DNA of 34,718 bases from Lentisphaerota bacterium (GCA_021413965.1 JAIOPI010000013.1:1-34718), one strand, 5' to 3'. Shown: positions 17,501 through 25,992, counted from the first letter of the stretch. The notes: generated by a model not told the origin, from the letters alone. Program-made: numbers and translations.

Positions 17501-18159
17501 CCAACATTCCGCCAGGCGCCGATGTCACCAACGCCTACCTCCAGTTCACCGCAGCTACCAACAGCGGTGGCACGGCCAATCTCAACATCCGCGGCGAGGC
17601 CACGGATTACGCCCTCCCGCTCGAGGCGGTCAAAACCAACATTTCCGTTCGCGTGACGACCACCAACGTGGCCACCTGGAGCCCGACCACCTGGACGATC
17701 AGCGAACGTGGAGCGGCGCAGCGCACGCCCAATCTCGCCGCCATCGTCCGCGAGATTGTGTCGCGCCCGGGCTGGAACCCCACCAATGCCCTGGCGTTCA
17801 TTTTCCAGGTTCCCGCCCCCACCTCCATCAGCCGGGTGCATGCCTTCGACGGCAACCCCGACCAGGCCGCGGTCCTGCATGTGGAATGGACGGAAGCGCC
17901 TCCTCCGCCGGAACCAGAACCGCCGCTGTTCCTGAATACGTCCTATGCGGGACCGGGCAGCTTCACGGTCACGTGGCTCAGCGCCACAAACCTCTTCTAC
18001 ACCGTCTACCGCTCGACCAATCTGGTCATCGACCGTCCCGGCCTGATCCTGGCGGCGGGCCTCCCCGGACACCCGTCCGGCACCAACGCCTTCACCGACA
18101 CCGCGGCGACCAATCCGCCCGCCTTCTATTCCATCACCGGCAGCCTGACGAATAATTAA
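11509..18159 (+). CDS. Giant secreted lamin-tail/CotH-like multidomain protein, paralog 1
   Basis: This 2216-residue protein has a signal peptide (about 1-28). Domains in order: lamin-tail 29-195; Ig-like and CotH-like 200-700, with IRLRGSGS near 385, MDNSEAGYY near 569 and PWDYSDSLGMG near 601; beta-helix 795-1120; FN3 1135-1224; three lamin-tail domains at about 1228-1404, 1405-1564 and 1566-1742, each opening with a variant of VINEIMYNP; Calx-beta 1743-1855; chitobiase-C-like 1859-1941 (IYYTTDGRVPE); a beta-sandwich domain of a type common in secreted proteins 1954-2127 (RAFFRFYGANIP...QAAVLHVEW); C-terminal module 2141-2216. CotH proteins are atypical protein kinases, but the acidic motif here departs from PWDxD, so activity is uncertain. 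It has its own promoter and lies between a beta-helix protein and a paralog with the same layout. Probably extracellular or surface-attached. The ribosome binding site is weak. Confidence 0.85.
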   Translation: MIRTVTCCVAVCGLLVGLLTLPPTTSAADPQLVINELMYHHYESWPTNQPYANTNHTEFIELFNAGASSLVLTNYQFDTGIAYTFTGGTLAPNNYLVICEDLTAFTNAYPSVTNVVGPYSGSLARGGERVTLSRRDNGSWVTEDTLQYIDDDDSDGTGYSLELINPGFARLRNQYYGDWVASSTVSGTPGRVNSRYLPLPLPVAGDVMHDPPLPPAGSSVKVTVRATGRDGDAVNVALEYRKDASPTNAWASTNMVDHGAEGDRVAGDGIFTAWLPPATNGPNPALVMAEGEMLEFRIRVTDAIGSRTFPATNRAEVATGPFSYLVKFGDDPETGLAYPGEYRTYHMLMTKAKRTEFENRPVSSNIPLDCTLVVSDGTVIYNAGIRLRGSGSRNGLPTFYGNFRIGLPTGMQIANQKEVNLNWENALAQYMGMRLTRQAGLIASDVQLARVWLNETLKTANQGIYCKIEGVGPDYIDNHYPLGEIGNIYEATGYDPPNPTYDGSLIYSSNLNTYPTHFISKLGNPYTAWFDLQNLTYLLSRPTSEFPTILTNRVNVKGWSRLYAANVCMDNSEAGYYAVPGYGDELRMFCSSITGLFDMFPWDYSDSLGMGQSASTYVDIWGFTFQLIPTYLYSRPILPYYTGDVLDIATNLLSDANMNALFDSMGSKMTPTLRNQTLTHVQQRRNLILAALNTSLTVNGLTNGAPVLLVPSTNGAVRLSLAGTAPQGYTDRVLINGNAASWTPRYPTWTMTNVVTVAGDVADVTINTSDPEGRLLRTLAFKAVAQRSPVTITANITTDTTWAPAAGIYIISNNVTVTAGAKLTIQPQTVVLMAPGKTLTVNGRLDVLGSTNAPVQILPQGGTTPWLIAGGGTNAILVISNAVCSLGRITVDGGATLRIYDSALSGSQDTNGIIQATGAASVQIARCVVRDFNRTRFDNSPTVIDQSLFESMSAVGIEINGAATTTVRRTTIRQPLGTDGITFANAAGLVTNVLIEGMSGTGVAARASAVTVVNALVEACGTALHVSEASSVMARNSTFVDNDIGVNGPAALTNMIVWSASSLAVTNGPPTATTSDILLPGTGTYAGSGNLNRNPFFRSATDRDYQLGPFSPCLGVATGGGNLGVPYPTGANPFAPTNLSLAASSNSVQLTWTDLSPDETGFEIQRSDDDGRTWSTVGMAPAGATEFTNGDVKPNTPYQYRLRATHARGASTFTDAAGITTSLQSMTQLLRSYFRITEIMYHPAETGELTEFLEFKNISTNVLLDLSGLYTDHGSTASPPYRFSFTNGTLLGPQEFFVLARNAAGFAAVHPGVFINDTYDDDDKLGNGGEDIWVRDRSGIEVIRFDFGDGSSGRSWYTSTDGAGYSLVPVNPDPYTDDMDDDLSWRASSAIGGSPGADDPEPFASGIVINEALAHTDPPLEDAVEIRNVGTNSVNVAGWYLSDDFNDLRKYRIPPSPARILAPGAYGVLYAGLTFESTNAATPFQFTEFGTEPVILSASTGTNLTGYRAVATFRGAIENGVSFGRYTCSDGRVDFVAMAARTFGMDNPATVQQFRTGTGALNSGPKVGPVVINEIMYNPGPGGKEFIELRNITAGNVPLYSLTTPTNTWRLRDAVSYTFPPNIALTPGERLLVVGVDPAEFRQLLGIDSGTRIFGPFSGELANGGEPVELVKPEAQELNGFVPQVMVDRVDYRDAAPWPAAADNAGASLERLNASAYGDDATNWVAVTIGGTPGAPNNTTSIPTVGFRDVTDRRTETNTVYQIDVILQPAVSATVTVSYILSDGTAAAGSDFTLTPGTLTFWPHETLKSIPLTIIDDSTPAGEPDETIEITLTNVSANALLGGNRVYTHTIVDNDAGTLAAPIILPSRTTDFTNSVSVEIIPTVPYSEIYYTTDGRVPERSDTFYQGPFSVQTSTRLTARTFLGAINSGNWTSVLLRAQAIPPGWRPPPPPPGVSVPVRGSLDDGYQPNNLLAVQPAGLTIQMLASTTERAFFRFYGANIPPGADVTNAYLQFTAATNSGGTANLNIRGEATDYALPLEAVKTNISVRVTTTNVATWSPTTWTISERGAAQRTPNLAAIVREIVSRPGWNPTNALAFIFQVPAPTSISRVHAFDGNPDQAAVLHVEWTEAPPPPEPEPPLFLNTSYAGPGSFTVTWLSATNLFYTVYRSTNLVIDRPGLILAAGLPGHPSGTNAFTDTAATNPPAFYSITGSLTNN

Positions 18160-18183
18160 GGGCCATCCCGCTCGGCATGCCTG

Positions 18184-18213
18184 TTGCGCCGCCGTGACTC
18201 GCTCGGCTATAAT
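18184..18213 (+). promoter_or_regulatory. Promoter of the second CotH-like giant gene
   Basis: A perfect TATAAT at 18208-18213 follows TTGCGC at 18184-18189 with an 18-base spacer. It lies 81 bases before ATG 18295 and inside a longer open frame that begins with TTG at 18184, so it supports 18295 as the true start. As in the promoter at 11422, the motif GTAGG follows the -10 box within 10-13 bases (18227-18231). Confidence 0.65.
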
Positions 18214-18294
18214 AGTGGGCTCGGGGGTAGGAACCACAGACACACCTCGGCGAAGGTCGCCATCGCGTGCCTGTCGTGCCGTACGGAGGGGTTA

Positions 18295-21200
18295 ATGCGA
18301 CGACGCTTGAGCTTGCTCGCCAGTCTGTGCCTGCTGTCGATCCGCGTCCTGGCCGCGGACCCTCAGCTTGTCATCAACGAGCTCAATTACAATCCGTTTG
18401 AAGCCTGGCCCAGCTACCAGCCCTATCCCACCACCAACCTCACGGAGTTTGTTGAGCTCTACAACGCCGGCACGGCCACGGTCGCGCTCGCCGATTACCG
18501 CTTCGACAACGGCATTACCTTCGCCTTCACCAACGGCACCCTCTCCCCCGGCCACTATGCCGTCCTCTGCGAAAACCTGCCGGCCTTCGCAAGCGCCTAC
18601 CCTGCCGTGACCAACGTGGTCGGTCAGTATAACGGCTCGCTCAACAACGGCGGGGAGCGCGTGACGCTCTCGCACCTGGATAACGGGGTCTGGCTCACCG
18701 AAGACACGATTGCGTACCTCGATGACGAGGACTCTGACGGAACCGCGCGTTCGCTCGAACTGGTCAATCCCGCGCTGGCGCGGCTCGACGATCAATTCTA
18801 CGGCGACTGGCTCGCCTCCAGCACGGTCAGCGGGACGCCTGGCCGCGTGAACAGCCGCTACACCGCCTCGCCCCTGCCCGTCGCCGGTGACGTCAATCAC
18901 AGTCCGGCCCTGCCGCCGGCACGCTCCGCCGTCAAGGTCACCGCCCGGGCCACCGGCCGCGATGGCGATGCGCTCACGGTGGCCATCGACTATCGCAAAG
19001 ATGCCAACCCGCAGGGGGTCTGGCTCTCGACGAACATGAATGACTACGGCGTGGAAGGCGATCGCGTCGCCTCAGACGGCGTGTACACCGCCTACCTGCC
19101 GCCGGCCGGTTCGGGCATGGTCATGGCGGAAGGCGAGGTCCTCGAGTTTCGCATCCGGGCCACGGACGCCATCGGCACGCGAACCTTCCCCGCCACCAAT
19201 CGCACGGGCATCACCTACAACAACTACTTCACCTACCTCTGCAAATTCGGCGAGGATTCCTTCAGCGGCGAATCGGGAACCTTCCCCGGCGAATACCCCA
19301 CCTACCACATGCTCATGACCAAGGTGAATCAGGCGCACCTGGAAGCGCCGGCGAACATCAACTCCGCCGCCCTCCGCGACGCAACCATCATCACCCCGGA
19401 TCAGAAGATCCATTACAACAGCAGCGTCCGCCTGCGCGGCAGCGGCTCACGCGTGTCCGACCGCGGCAACTACCGGATCAACTTCCCCACCGGGGATGAC
19501 TACGACGGCTACAGCGAAGTCAACCTGAACCACGAAAACGCGCTGGCGCTCTTCATGGGCATGGACATCTGCCAGCGCGCCGGCATCATCGCCTCCGATG
19601 TCGAGCTCTCGCGCGTCTACCTGAACGAAGCGAAGAAGAACTCGGCCCACTTCTACGTGTATACGCGCGTCGAAACCCTTGGCTTCGAACTCGTCAAGCG
19701 CCACTACCCGCCCGTCGAACCTTTGGGCAACCTGTACTACACGACGGGATCAGACGCCCCGGAACCCAGCCTCTACGGGGATCTGAGCTTCAAGCCTTCA
19801 GTCTCATCCTATGCCACGGACTACGGCATCAAGGTCGCCAACCCCTACACGGCCTGGAATGAACTCCAGGCCCTGACCTCCGTGCTCACGAATGTGATCA
19901 ACGGCGCCATTCCCGCCCTCACCAATCGCGTCAATGTCCGCCAGTGGGGCCTGCTCTATGCGGCCATGGCCTGCATCGACAACTCCGAAGCCGGCTATTA
20001 CTCCATGAGCGGATATGGCGATGAACTCCGCATGTATGTCGACCCCACCGACGGGCAGGCCGACCTCCTCCCCTGGGATCTCAGCGACAGCCTCCGCTTT
20101 GGCGCGTCGACCGACGGGCTTACGCCGAACATCTGGGGATTCAACTTCGCCGTCATCCCCACGTTTCTGCACAATCGCCCGATCTCCTGCTACTACGGCG
20201 GCGGGCTGGTCGACATCATGACCAACACCATGTCCGATGCGAACATGAACGCCATGTTCGACCGCATGGGCAGCAAGATGCTCAGCCGGCGGGACGCCAC
20301 ACTCTCGGTGGTCCAAAGCCAGCGGGCGACGATCCTTCCCCAACTCAACCAGAATCTGACCGTCAGCGGGCTGCCTGCAGGCGCCAACGTTCTCATGGTC
20401 CCCAGCACCAATGCCGGCGCCCAGTTGGTGGCCTCCGGCATCGCGCAACAGGTGAACCCGGCACGCTGGATACTCCTGGGCACATTGACGACGACCACCA
20501 CCAATGCCACGGTCAAGGTCACACGCCAGACGCCCACCCCGGTCAACCAGACGCTGGCGGATGCCGTCATGTTCTCCAATGCCGTCGCCGGCACGGTTGT
20601 GTCCGACGACGCCGACCCGGCCTTCACAACCCAGGGGACCTGGCTCACGTCCCCCACCGGCGGCTATGCCGGTGGCAGTTACCACTACTCCAGCGCCGCC
20701 TCCAGCATCGCCACGTGGGGACTCAGTTTGCCCGAATCCGGCACCTACGACATCTATGCGTGGGGACTGACGCCCGCCAGCGGCACCCTCGAATCCACAC
20801 GGTATGACGTGAGTTCCGGAAGCGATGCCGTGCTCATCAACCTGCAAGGCACCGCGCCTCAGAACTACACTGACCGCGTGACCATCAACGGACAATCCGT
20901 AACCACCTGGAGCCTGCGCAATAACGCGTGGTCCTCGACCAATGCCATTGCGCTCCCCGGTGACGTCGCGGAGGTCGTCGTCCGGGCCATTCATCCGGAA
21001 GGCCAGCTTCTCCAGTCCCTCACCTTCAAGGCCGTCGGACAGCGCACGCCCGTCATCGCACAGGGGACCATCGCCGCCAATACGGAATGGAGACCGGAAG
21101 CCGGCATCGTCGTGATCACCAATGACCTCACCATCGCCGCCGGCGCCCGCCTGTCCATCTACCCGCGCACCACCGTGGTCTTCACTCCTGGCCGCAAACT

Positions 21201-24200
21201 CATCGTCAATGGGGCGCTCGATATTCTCGGTAGCGCTGCCAACCCGGTGCAGATCCTGCCGCAGGGAGGCACCACCCCCTGGCTCATCACGGGCACGGGA
21301 ACCAACGCCATCCTGACCGTCTCCAATGCGGTCTGCTCGCTCGGCCGATTCGCTGTCAGCGCCGGCGCCACCTTGCAGGTGTACGACTCCACGCTGACGA
21401 CCTGCCCGGACACCAACGGCATCGTGCAGGCCACCGGCGCCACCGTAAAAATCGTGCGCAGCATCGTGCGCGACTTCAACCGAACCCGGTTCGAGGATTC
21501 CACCACACTCGTGGATCAAAGCGTGTTCGAAGCCATGAGCGCCGTCGGATTGGAATTCCGGGGGGCCGCCGCCACGACCACCGTGTCCCGCACCACCCTG
21601 CGCAACCCGCTGGGAACCGACGGCATCAGCTTCGACCACACGGCTTCTGGACTGGTGACCAATGTGCTCATCGAAGGCATGAGCGGCACCGGGCTCATCG
21701 CTCGCGCATCCAGCATCACGATGGCCAACGGACTCGTGGACGCCTGCGGCACGGCGCTGCACGCGGACGGCACGTCGACCCTCACCTCCCGCAACAATAC
21801 GCTCGTCAACAGCGGGATCGGCGTGAACGGTTCAGTTGGACTGACCAGCATGATCATCTGGTCCTCGACAACGCTCTCGACGACGAACGGGCCGGCAACG
21901 GCGGCCTCCAGCGACATCCAACTCACCGGCAACGGCGTCTATGCAGGGTCAGGCAATATGAACCGGGACCCCTTCTTCCGCAGCGTGGCCGATCGTGACT
22001 ACCAGTTGCTGTCGACCTCGCCCTGCCTCGGAGCCGGTGCCGGCGGCGGCAATCAGGGCGTCGCCTACCCCACGGGCGCGAACCCGGCAGCCCCGACCGG
22101 CCTGGCCCTCGCGGCGGCATCCAATAGCGTTCAGCTGACCTGGATAGACCAGAGCAGCGACGAAACGGCTTTCGAAGTGTATCGGTCCACCAACCGGGGC
22201 AAGGTTTGGGTCCTGGCCGGAACCACTCCGCCAGACGCGTCCCATTTCACGGACTCGGGGTTGGCGCAGAACGCGGACTACACCTACCGCGTTCGCGCGG
22301 TGCACGGGCGCGGGGCCTCGGCGTTCACCGACACCGCCGCGATCATCACGCCTTTTCAAACCTTGACCCAGCTCCTGGTGGACAACCTCCGCATAACCGA
22401 GATTCACTACAATCCGCCGGGTTCCGGTGACACCAACGAATTCCTGGAGATCAAGAACATCAGCACGAACTTGCTGCTGAATCTGACCGGGCTTTACACG
22501 GACGAAGGCCGCTACGTCTTCACCAATGGCACCACGCTGGGCCCGCAGGAATTCTTCGTCCTGGCGCGCAACGCCGCGGGCTTCGCCGCCACCTATCCAG
22601 GCGTGCCCATCGGCGGTGTCTATGCCGTCGGCGCACCGGATCTGTCCAACAGCGGCGAAGCCCTCTCCATCCGCGACACCACCGGCACCGACGTCACCAA
22701 GTTCACCTACGACGACAACGGACCGGGGTGGTACCCCGCCACGGATGGCGACGGATTCTCCCTGGTCCCGGTCAACGACAACCCGGATGCAGGCGATCCC
22801 AGCAGCCCGCTGTACTGGCGCGCCAGCAGTACCGTCGGCGGCTCGCCCGGTGCGGACGATCCCGATCCCACGGGCAGTGGAATCGTGATCAACGAGGTGC
22901 TGGCCCACACCGACCCACCCCTGGAAGACGCCATCGAACTGCACAACATCGGTTTGGTTCCGGTGGATGTCGCGGGCTGGTACCTGAGCGACACCGCCAC
23001 CAATTTGACCCGCTACCAAATCCCCACCAACACGCCGCACATCCTGCCTCCCGGAGGCTATGGCGTGCTGTATGCCGGGACCACGTTCAATCAGAACACC
23101 AATGACCCCACCGCCTTTGAGATCACCGAACTGGGCACGGAAGATGTCTACCTATCCGCTGCGCAGGGAGGCAGCCTCACCGGCTATCGCGACAAAGCCT
23201 CCTTCATCGGGGCCATCGAGAATGGCGTCTCCTTCGGCCGTCACGCGCGCAGCGACGGAAAGGTGGACTTTGTGGCCATGACTAGCCGCACGTTCGGCGT
23301 CGATAATCCGACGACGCTGGCGCAGTTCCGCACCGGCACGGGGTTGCCGAACTCCGCCCCGAAAGTCGGCCCCGTCGTCATCAGCGAGGTCATGTACAAT
23401 CCGGGGCCCGGCGGAAAAGAATACATCGAACTGCAGAACATCACGGGCGGCAGCGTGCCGCTCTTCCATCCGTCCTTCCCCACCAATGCCTGGAAGCTGA
23501 GGGACGCCGTCAGCTACACCTTCCCCCTCGGCACCACCATGCTGGCCGGCGAGCGCGTCCTCGTGGTTGGCGTGGACCCGGCGGAATTCCGGCAGCAGAT
23601 GGGCATCGACAGCGCCATTCGCATCTTCGGCCCCTGTGCCGGCGATTTGGCCAACAGCCGCGATTCGGTTGAATTGGTCAAACCGGAAACCCCGGAACTG
23701 ACGGGCCTCGTTCCAGAAGTCATCGTCGACCGCGTGGCGTATGAAGATGCGGCGCCCTGGCCGACGGATGCCGACAACACCGGCGCATCCCTTGAGCGTA
23801 TTAGTGCCTCCGCCTACGGCAACGACCCGGCGAACTGGGTTGCGGCCACCATCGGCGGTACCCCCGGCAGTGCGAATAACACCAGTGGGGCCCCCGCCGT
23901 CAGCTTCCGCGACGTGAGCGACTCCAGCCTCGAGACAAACGAGGTCATCTACGTGGATGTGTCGCGCTGGCCAGCCGACGCGACCACCGTCACCGTCAGC
24001 TATGCCGTCTCGGGAGGCACCGCCACGTCGGGGAACGATTTCACGCTGGCGCCGGGGACCATCACCTTCTGGCCCCATGAGTCGCTCAAGACGATCCCGC
24101 TTACGATCCGTGACGATGTGACCCCCGGCGGTGAATCCGATGAGACCATCGAGATCACGCTCACCAATGTCTCGGCCAATGCGCTGCTCGGCGGGAACCG

Positions 24201-25992
24201 GGTCTACACGCACACCATTATCGACAATGACGCCACCAGTCTCAGCGCTCCCGCCATTCTGCCGGCGAGGACTACCGATTTTACGAATTCCATCGTGGTC
24301 GAAATCGTCCCCACCGTCGCGAATTCGATCATCTACTATACGGTCGACGGCAGCGTGCCCGAGCGAAGCGATACGCTCTACATCGGCCCGGTCACCCTGA
24401 AGACGAGTACACGACTCACGGCACGTACGTTCCTCGGCAATGTGAACTCCGGCAGCTGGACCAGCGTCCTCTTCCGCGCACAGGCGATTCCCGTGGGTTG
24501 GGTGGCGCCCAGCCTGCAGCCTTACACCGTCGAGACCTCCGTACGCGCCAGCACGGATGACGGCTACCAGCCGTCCAGTCCCGTCTCCCCTGTCAATGTG
24601 TGGTCAACCAATATCGTCATGCCAACCCTCGGCAGTGACTATGGCTCCTGCTTCCGCTTTACAGCCGCCAACATTCCCCAGGGCGTCAATGTGACCAACG
24701 CCTACGTGCAGTTCACGTCCGCCACCAACAACAGCGGCAACGCAACCATCAACATCATCGGGGAAGCCACGAACAGCGCGTCCACACTGGCGGCGGCCGT
24801 CCGGAATATCAGCAACCGGCTGCAAACCACCAACGTCGTGCCGTGGAGCCTGCCCGCGTGGAACACCAGCGAGCGCGGCCTCGCCCAGCGCACACCCAAC
24901 GTGGCAGCCGTCATCAAGGAACTCGTGGCGCGCCCCGGCTGGACCACGAATAGCGCGCTCGCCCTCATCTTCCGGTTCACGTCCACCACCAGCACCCGAT
25001 CCGTGTATTCCTTTGATGGATCTCCCGACCAAGCCGCCTTGCTCCACGTGGAGTGGGCCCCGCCACCGATGCAGTTTTATCTCACGGTCTTCACCAACGG
25101 CGCCGGCACCGTCGCTGGTGGCAATCTCTTCGTTCCCGACGGCTCCAATACCACCGTGACCGCAACCGCGCTTCCCGGCCATCTCTTTGCCGGCTGGTCC
25201 GGTGAGCTCGGCGCCGCCGATACCAACGCCGCCGCGCTGACCGTGCTCATGAATCAGGACCGGTCGATCACGGCCAACTTCGTCCCCGAATCCCCCACCG
25301 CGTACTTCTTTGCTGTGACCAACGACGGCTCGGGCGTGATAATCGGTGGCAACGTCATGGTGACCGCGGGCTCCAATGCGTCCGCCACCGCCGTCGCCGA
25401 CGTGGGCCATGTCTTTGCCGGTTGGTCTGGCGATGTGGGCGCCGCAGACACGAATGCCGCCCTGCTGACCGTGCTCATGGATCAGGCACGCACCGTTACC
25501 GCTCACTTCCAGGCGCTGCCGCCCTCTACCTATTTCTTTGCCGTATTCACGAATGGCTTTGGGACAGTGACCGGCGGCAACCTGGACGTGCCCGCAGGCT
25601 CCAATGTGTCAGCCACGGCCTTCGCCGACGTCGGTTATGCCTTTGCCGGCTGGTCTGGCGATGTGAGTGCCGGTGACACGAACGCCACCGTGCTGACGGT
25701 TCTGATGAACCAGGATCGATACGTGACGGCGAACTTCGTATTGATGCCGCCGCCCGATCCGGCGCGGGTCCTGGCGCTCGGCGTCGCCAGTTCCAACCAG
25801 ATTACGCTGACATGGCAAAGTAATCCGGCCTTCATCTACCGCGTTTTCCGCACGACGAACCTGATGTTCGATCGCCCCGGAGAAACGCTCGCCACCAACA
25901 TCCCCGGCCATCCGTCGCGAACCAACACCTTCATCGACGCGGCAGCGACGAACCGCACGTCGTTCTACTCGATTGAAAGCGCATACCCCTGA
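18295..25992 (+). CDS. Giant secreted lamin-tail/CotH-like multidomain protein, paralog 2
   Basis: This 2565-residue protein has a signal peptide (MRRRLSLLASLCLLSIRVLA) and shares the order of paralog 1: lamin-tail 22-190; Ig-like/CotH-like 192-700 with VRLRGSGS near 378, IDNSEAGYY near 561 and PWDLSDSLRFG near 593; beta-helix 920-1265; FN3 1266-1355; lamin-tail domains at about 1361-1525, 1527-1682 and 1691-1862; Calx-beta 1864-1980; chitobiase-C-like 1982-2064; beta-sandwich domain 2076-2254; C-terminal module 2486-2565. Two blocks are absent from paralog 1: a golvesin-like segment at about 707-846, and three InlB-type repeats at 2260-2484. ATG 18295 has GGAGGGG four bases upstream and a good promoter before it. 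The gene is convergent with purL, with only 17 bases between them. Tandem duplication followed by domain gain is the simplest origin. Catalytic activity is unproven. Confidence 0.87.
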   Translation: MRRRLSLLASLCLLSIRVLAADPQLVINELNYNPFEAWPSYQPYPTTNLTEFVELYNAGTATVALADYRFDNGITFAFTNGTLSPGHYAVLCENLPAFASAYPAVTNVVGQYNGSLNNGGERVTLSHLDNGVWLTEDTIAYLDDEDSDGTARSLELVNPALARLDDQFYGDWLASSTVSGTPGRVNSRYTASPLPVAGDVNHSPALPPARSAVKVTARATGRDGDALTVAIDYRKDANPQGVWLSTNMNDYGVEGDRVASDGVYTAYLPPAGSGMVMAEGEVLEFRIRATDAIGTRTFPATNRTGITYNNYFTYLCKFGEDSFSGESGTFPGEYPTYHMLMTKVNQAHLEAPANINSAALRDATIITPDQKIHYNSSVRLRGSGSRVSDRGNYRINFPTGDDYDGYSEVNLNHENALALFMGMDICQRAGIIASDVELSRVYLNEAKKNSAHFYVYTRVETLGFELVKRHYPPVEPLGNLYYTTGSDAPEPSLYGDLSFKPSVSSYATDYGIKVANPYTAWNELQALTSVLTNVINGAIPALTNRVNVRQWGLLYAAMACIDNSEAGYYSMSGYGDELRMYVDPTDGQADLLPWDLSDSLRFGASTDGLTPNIWGFNFAVIPTFLHNRPISCYYGGGLVDIMTNTMSDANMNAMFDRMGSKMLSRRDATLSVVQSQRATILPQLNQNLTVSGLPAGANVLMVPSTNAGAQLVASGIAQQVNPARWILLGTLTTTTTNATVKVTRQTPTPVNQTLADAVMFSNAVAGTVVSDDADPAFTTQGTWLTSPTGGYAGGSYHYSSAASSIATWGLSLPESGTYDIYAWGLTPASGTLESTRYDVSSGSDAVLINLQGTAPQNYTDRVTINGQSVTTWSLRNNAWSSTNAIALPGDVAEVVVRAIHPEGQLLQSLTFKAVGQRTPVIAQGTIAANTEWRPEAGIVVITNDLTIAAGARLSIYPRTTVVFTPGRKLIVNGALDILGSAANPVQILPQGGTTPWLITGTGTNAILTVSNAVCSLGRFAVSAGATLQVYDSTLTTCPDTNGIVQATGATVKIVRSIVRDFNRTRFEDSTTLVDQSVFEAMSAVGLEFRGAAATTTVSRTTLRNPLGTDGISFDHTASGLVTNVLIEGMSGTGLIARASSITMANGLVDACGTALHADGTSTLTSRNNTLVNSGIGVNGSVGLTSMIIWSSTTLSTTNGPATAASSDIQLTGNGVYAGSGNMNRDPFFRSVADRDYQLLSTSPCLGAGAGGGNQGVAYPTGANPAAPTGLALAAASNSVQLTWIDQSSDETAFEVYRSTNRGKVWVLAGTTPPDASHFTDSGLAQNADYTYRVRAVHGRGASAFTDTAAIITPFQTLTQLLVDNLRITEIHYNPPGSGDTNEFLEIKNISTNLLLNLTGLYTDEGRYVFTNGTTLGPQEFFVLARNAAGFAATYPGVPIGGVYAVGAPDLSNSGEALSIRDTTGTDVTKFTYDDNGPGWYPATDGDGFSLVPVNDNPDAGDPSSPLYWRASSTVGGSPGADDPDPTGSGIVINEVLAHTDPPLEDAIELHNIGLVPVDVAGWYLSDTATNLTRYQIPTNTPHILPPGGYGVLYAGTTFNQNTNDPTAFEITELGTEDVYLSAAQGGSLTGYRDKASFIGAIENGVSFGRHARSDGKVDFVAMTSRTFGVDNPTTLAQFRTGTGLPNSAPKVGPVVISEVMYNPGPGGKEYIELQNITGGSVPLFHPSFPTNAWKLRDAVSYTFPLGTTMLAGERVLVVGVDPAEFRQQMGIDSAIRIFGPCAGDLANSRDSVELVKPETPELTGLVPEVIVDRVAYEDAAPWPTDADNTGASLERISASAYGNDPANWVAATIGGTPGSANNTSGAPAVSFRDVSDSSLETNEVIYVDVSRWPADATTVTVSYAVSGGTATSGNDFTLAPGTITFWPHESLKTIPLTIRDDVTPGGESDETIEITLTNVSANALLGGNRVYTHTIIDNDATSLSAPAILPARTTDFTNSIVVEIVPTVANSIIYYTVDGSVPERSDTLYIGPVTLKTSTRLTARTFLGNVNSGSWTSVLFRAQAIPVGWVAPSLQPYTVETSVRASTDDGYQPSSPVSPVNVWSTNIVMPTLGSDYGSCFRFTAANIPQGVNVTNAYVQFTSATNNSGNATINIIGEATNSASTLAAAVRNISNRLQTTNVVPWSLPAWNTSERGLAQRTPNVAAVIKELVARPGWTTNSALALIFRFTSTTSTRSVYSFDGSPDQAALLHVEWAPPPMQFYLTVFTNGAGTVAGGNLFVPDGSNTTVTATALPGHLFAGWSGELGAADTNAAALTVLMNQDRSITANFVPESPTAYFFAVTNDGSGVIIGGNVMVTAGSNASATAVADVGHVFAGWSGDVGAADTNAALLTVLMDQARTVTAHFQALPPSTYFFAVFTNGFGTVTGGNLDVPAGSNVSATAFADVGYAFAGWSGDVSAGDTNATVLTVLMNQDRYVTANFVLMPPPDPARVLALGVASSNQITLTWQSNPAFIYRVFRTTNLMFDRPGETLATNIPGHPSRTNTFIDAAATNRTSFYSIESAYP
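25072..25746 (+). repeat. Three tandem InlB B-repeat-like units inside paralog 2
   Basis: Three units of about 75-80 residues each run YFxxxTNGxGTVxGGN...VxAGSN...A...GHxFAGWSG...ADTNAAxLTVLMxQxRxVTAxF. They begin near 25075, 25303 and 25532. The DNA is also alike, for example TTTGCCGGTTGGTCTGGCGA against TTTGCCGGCTGGTCTGGCGA, so the units arose by duplication. Such repeats are common in cell-surface proteins as spacers or binding domains. Paralog 1 has none at this place. Confidence 0.85.

Noticed and set aside
25072..25746. CRISPR-like or satellite repeat
   Set aside because: The units are long, in frame, diverged and code for InlB-type protein repeats.
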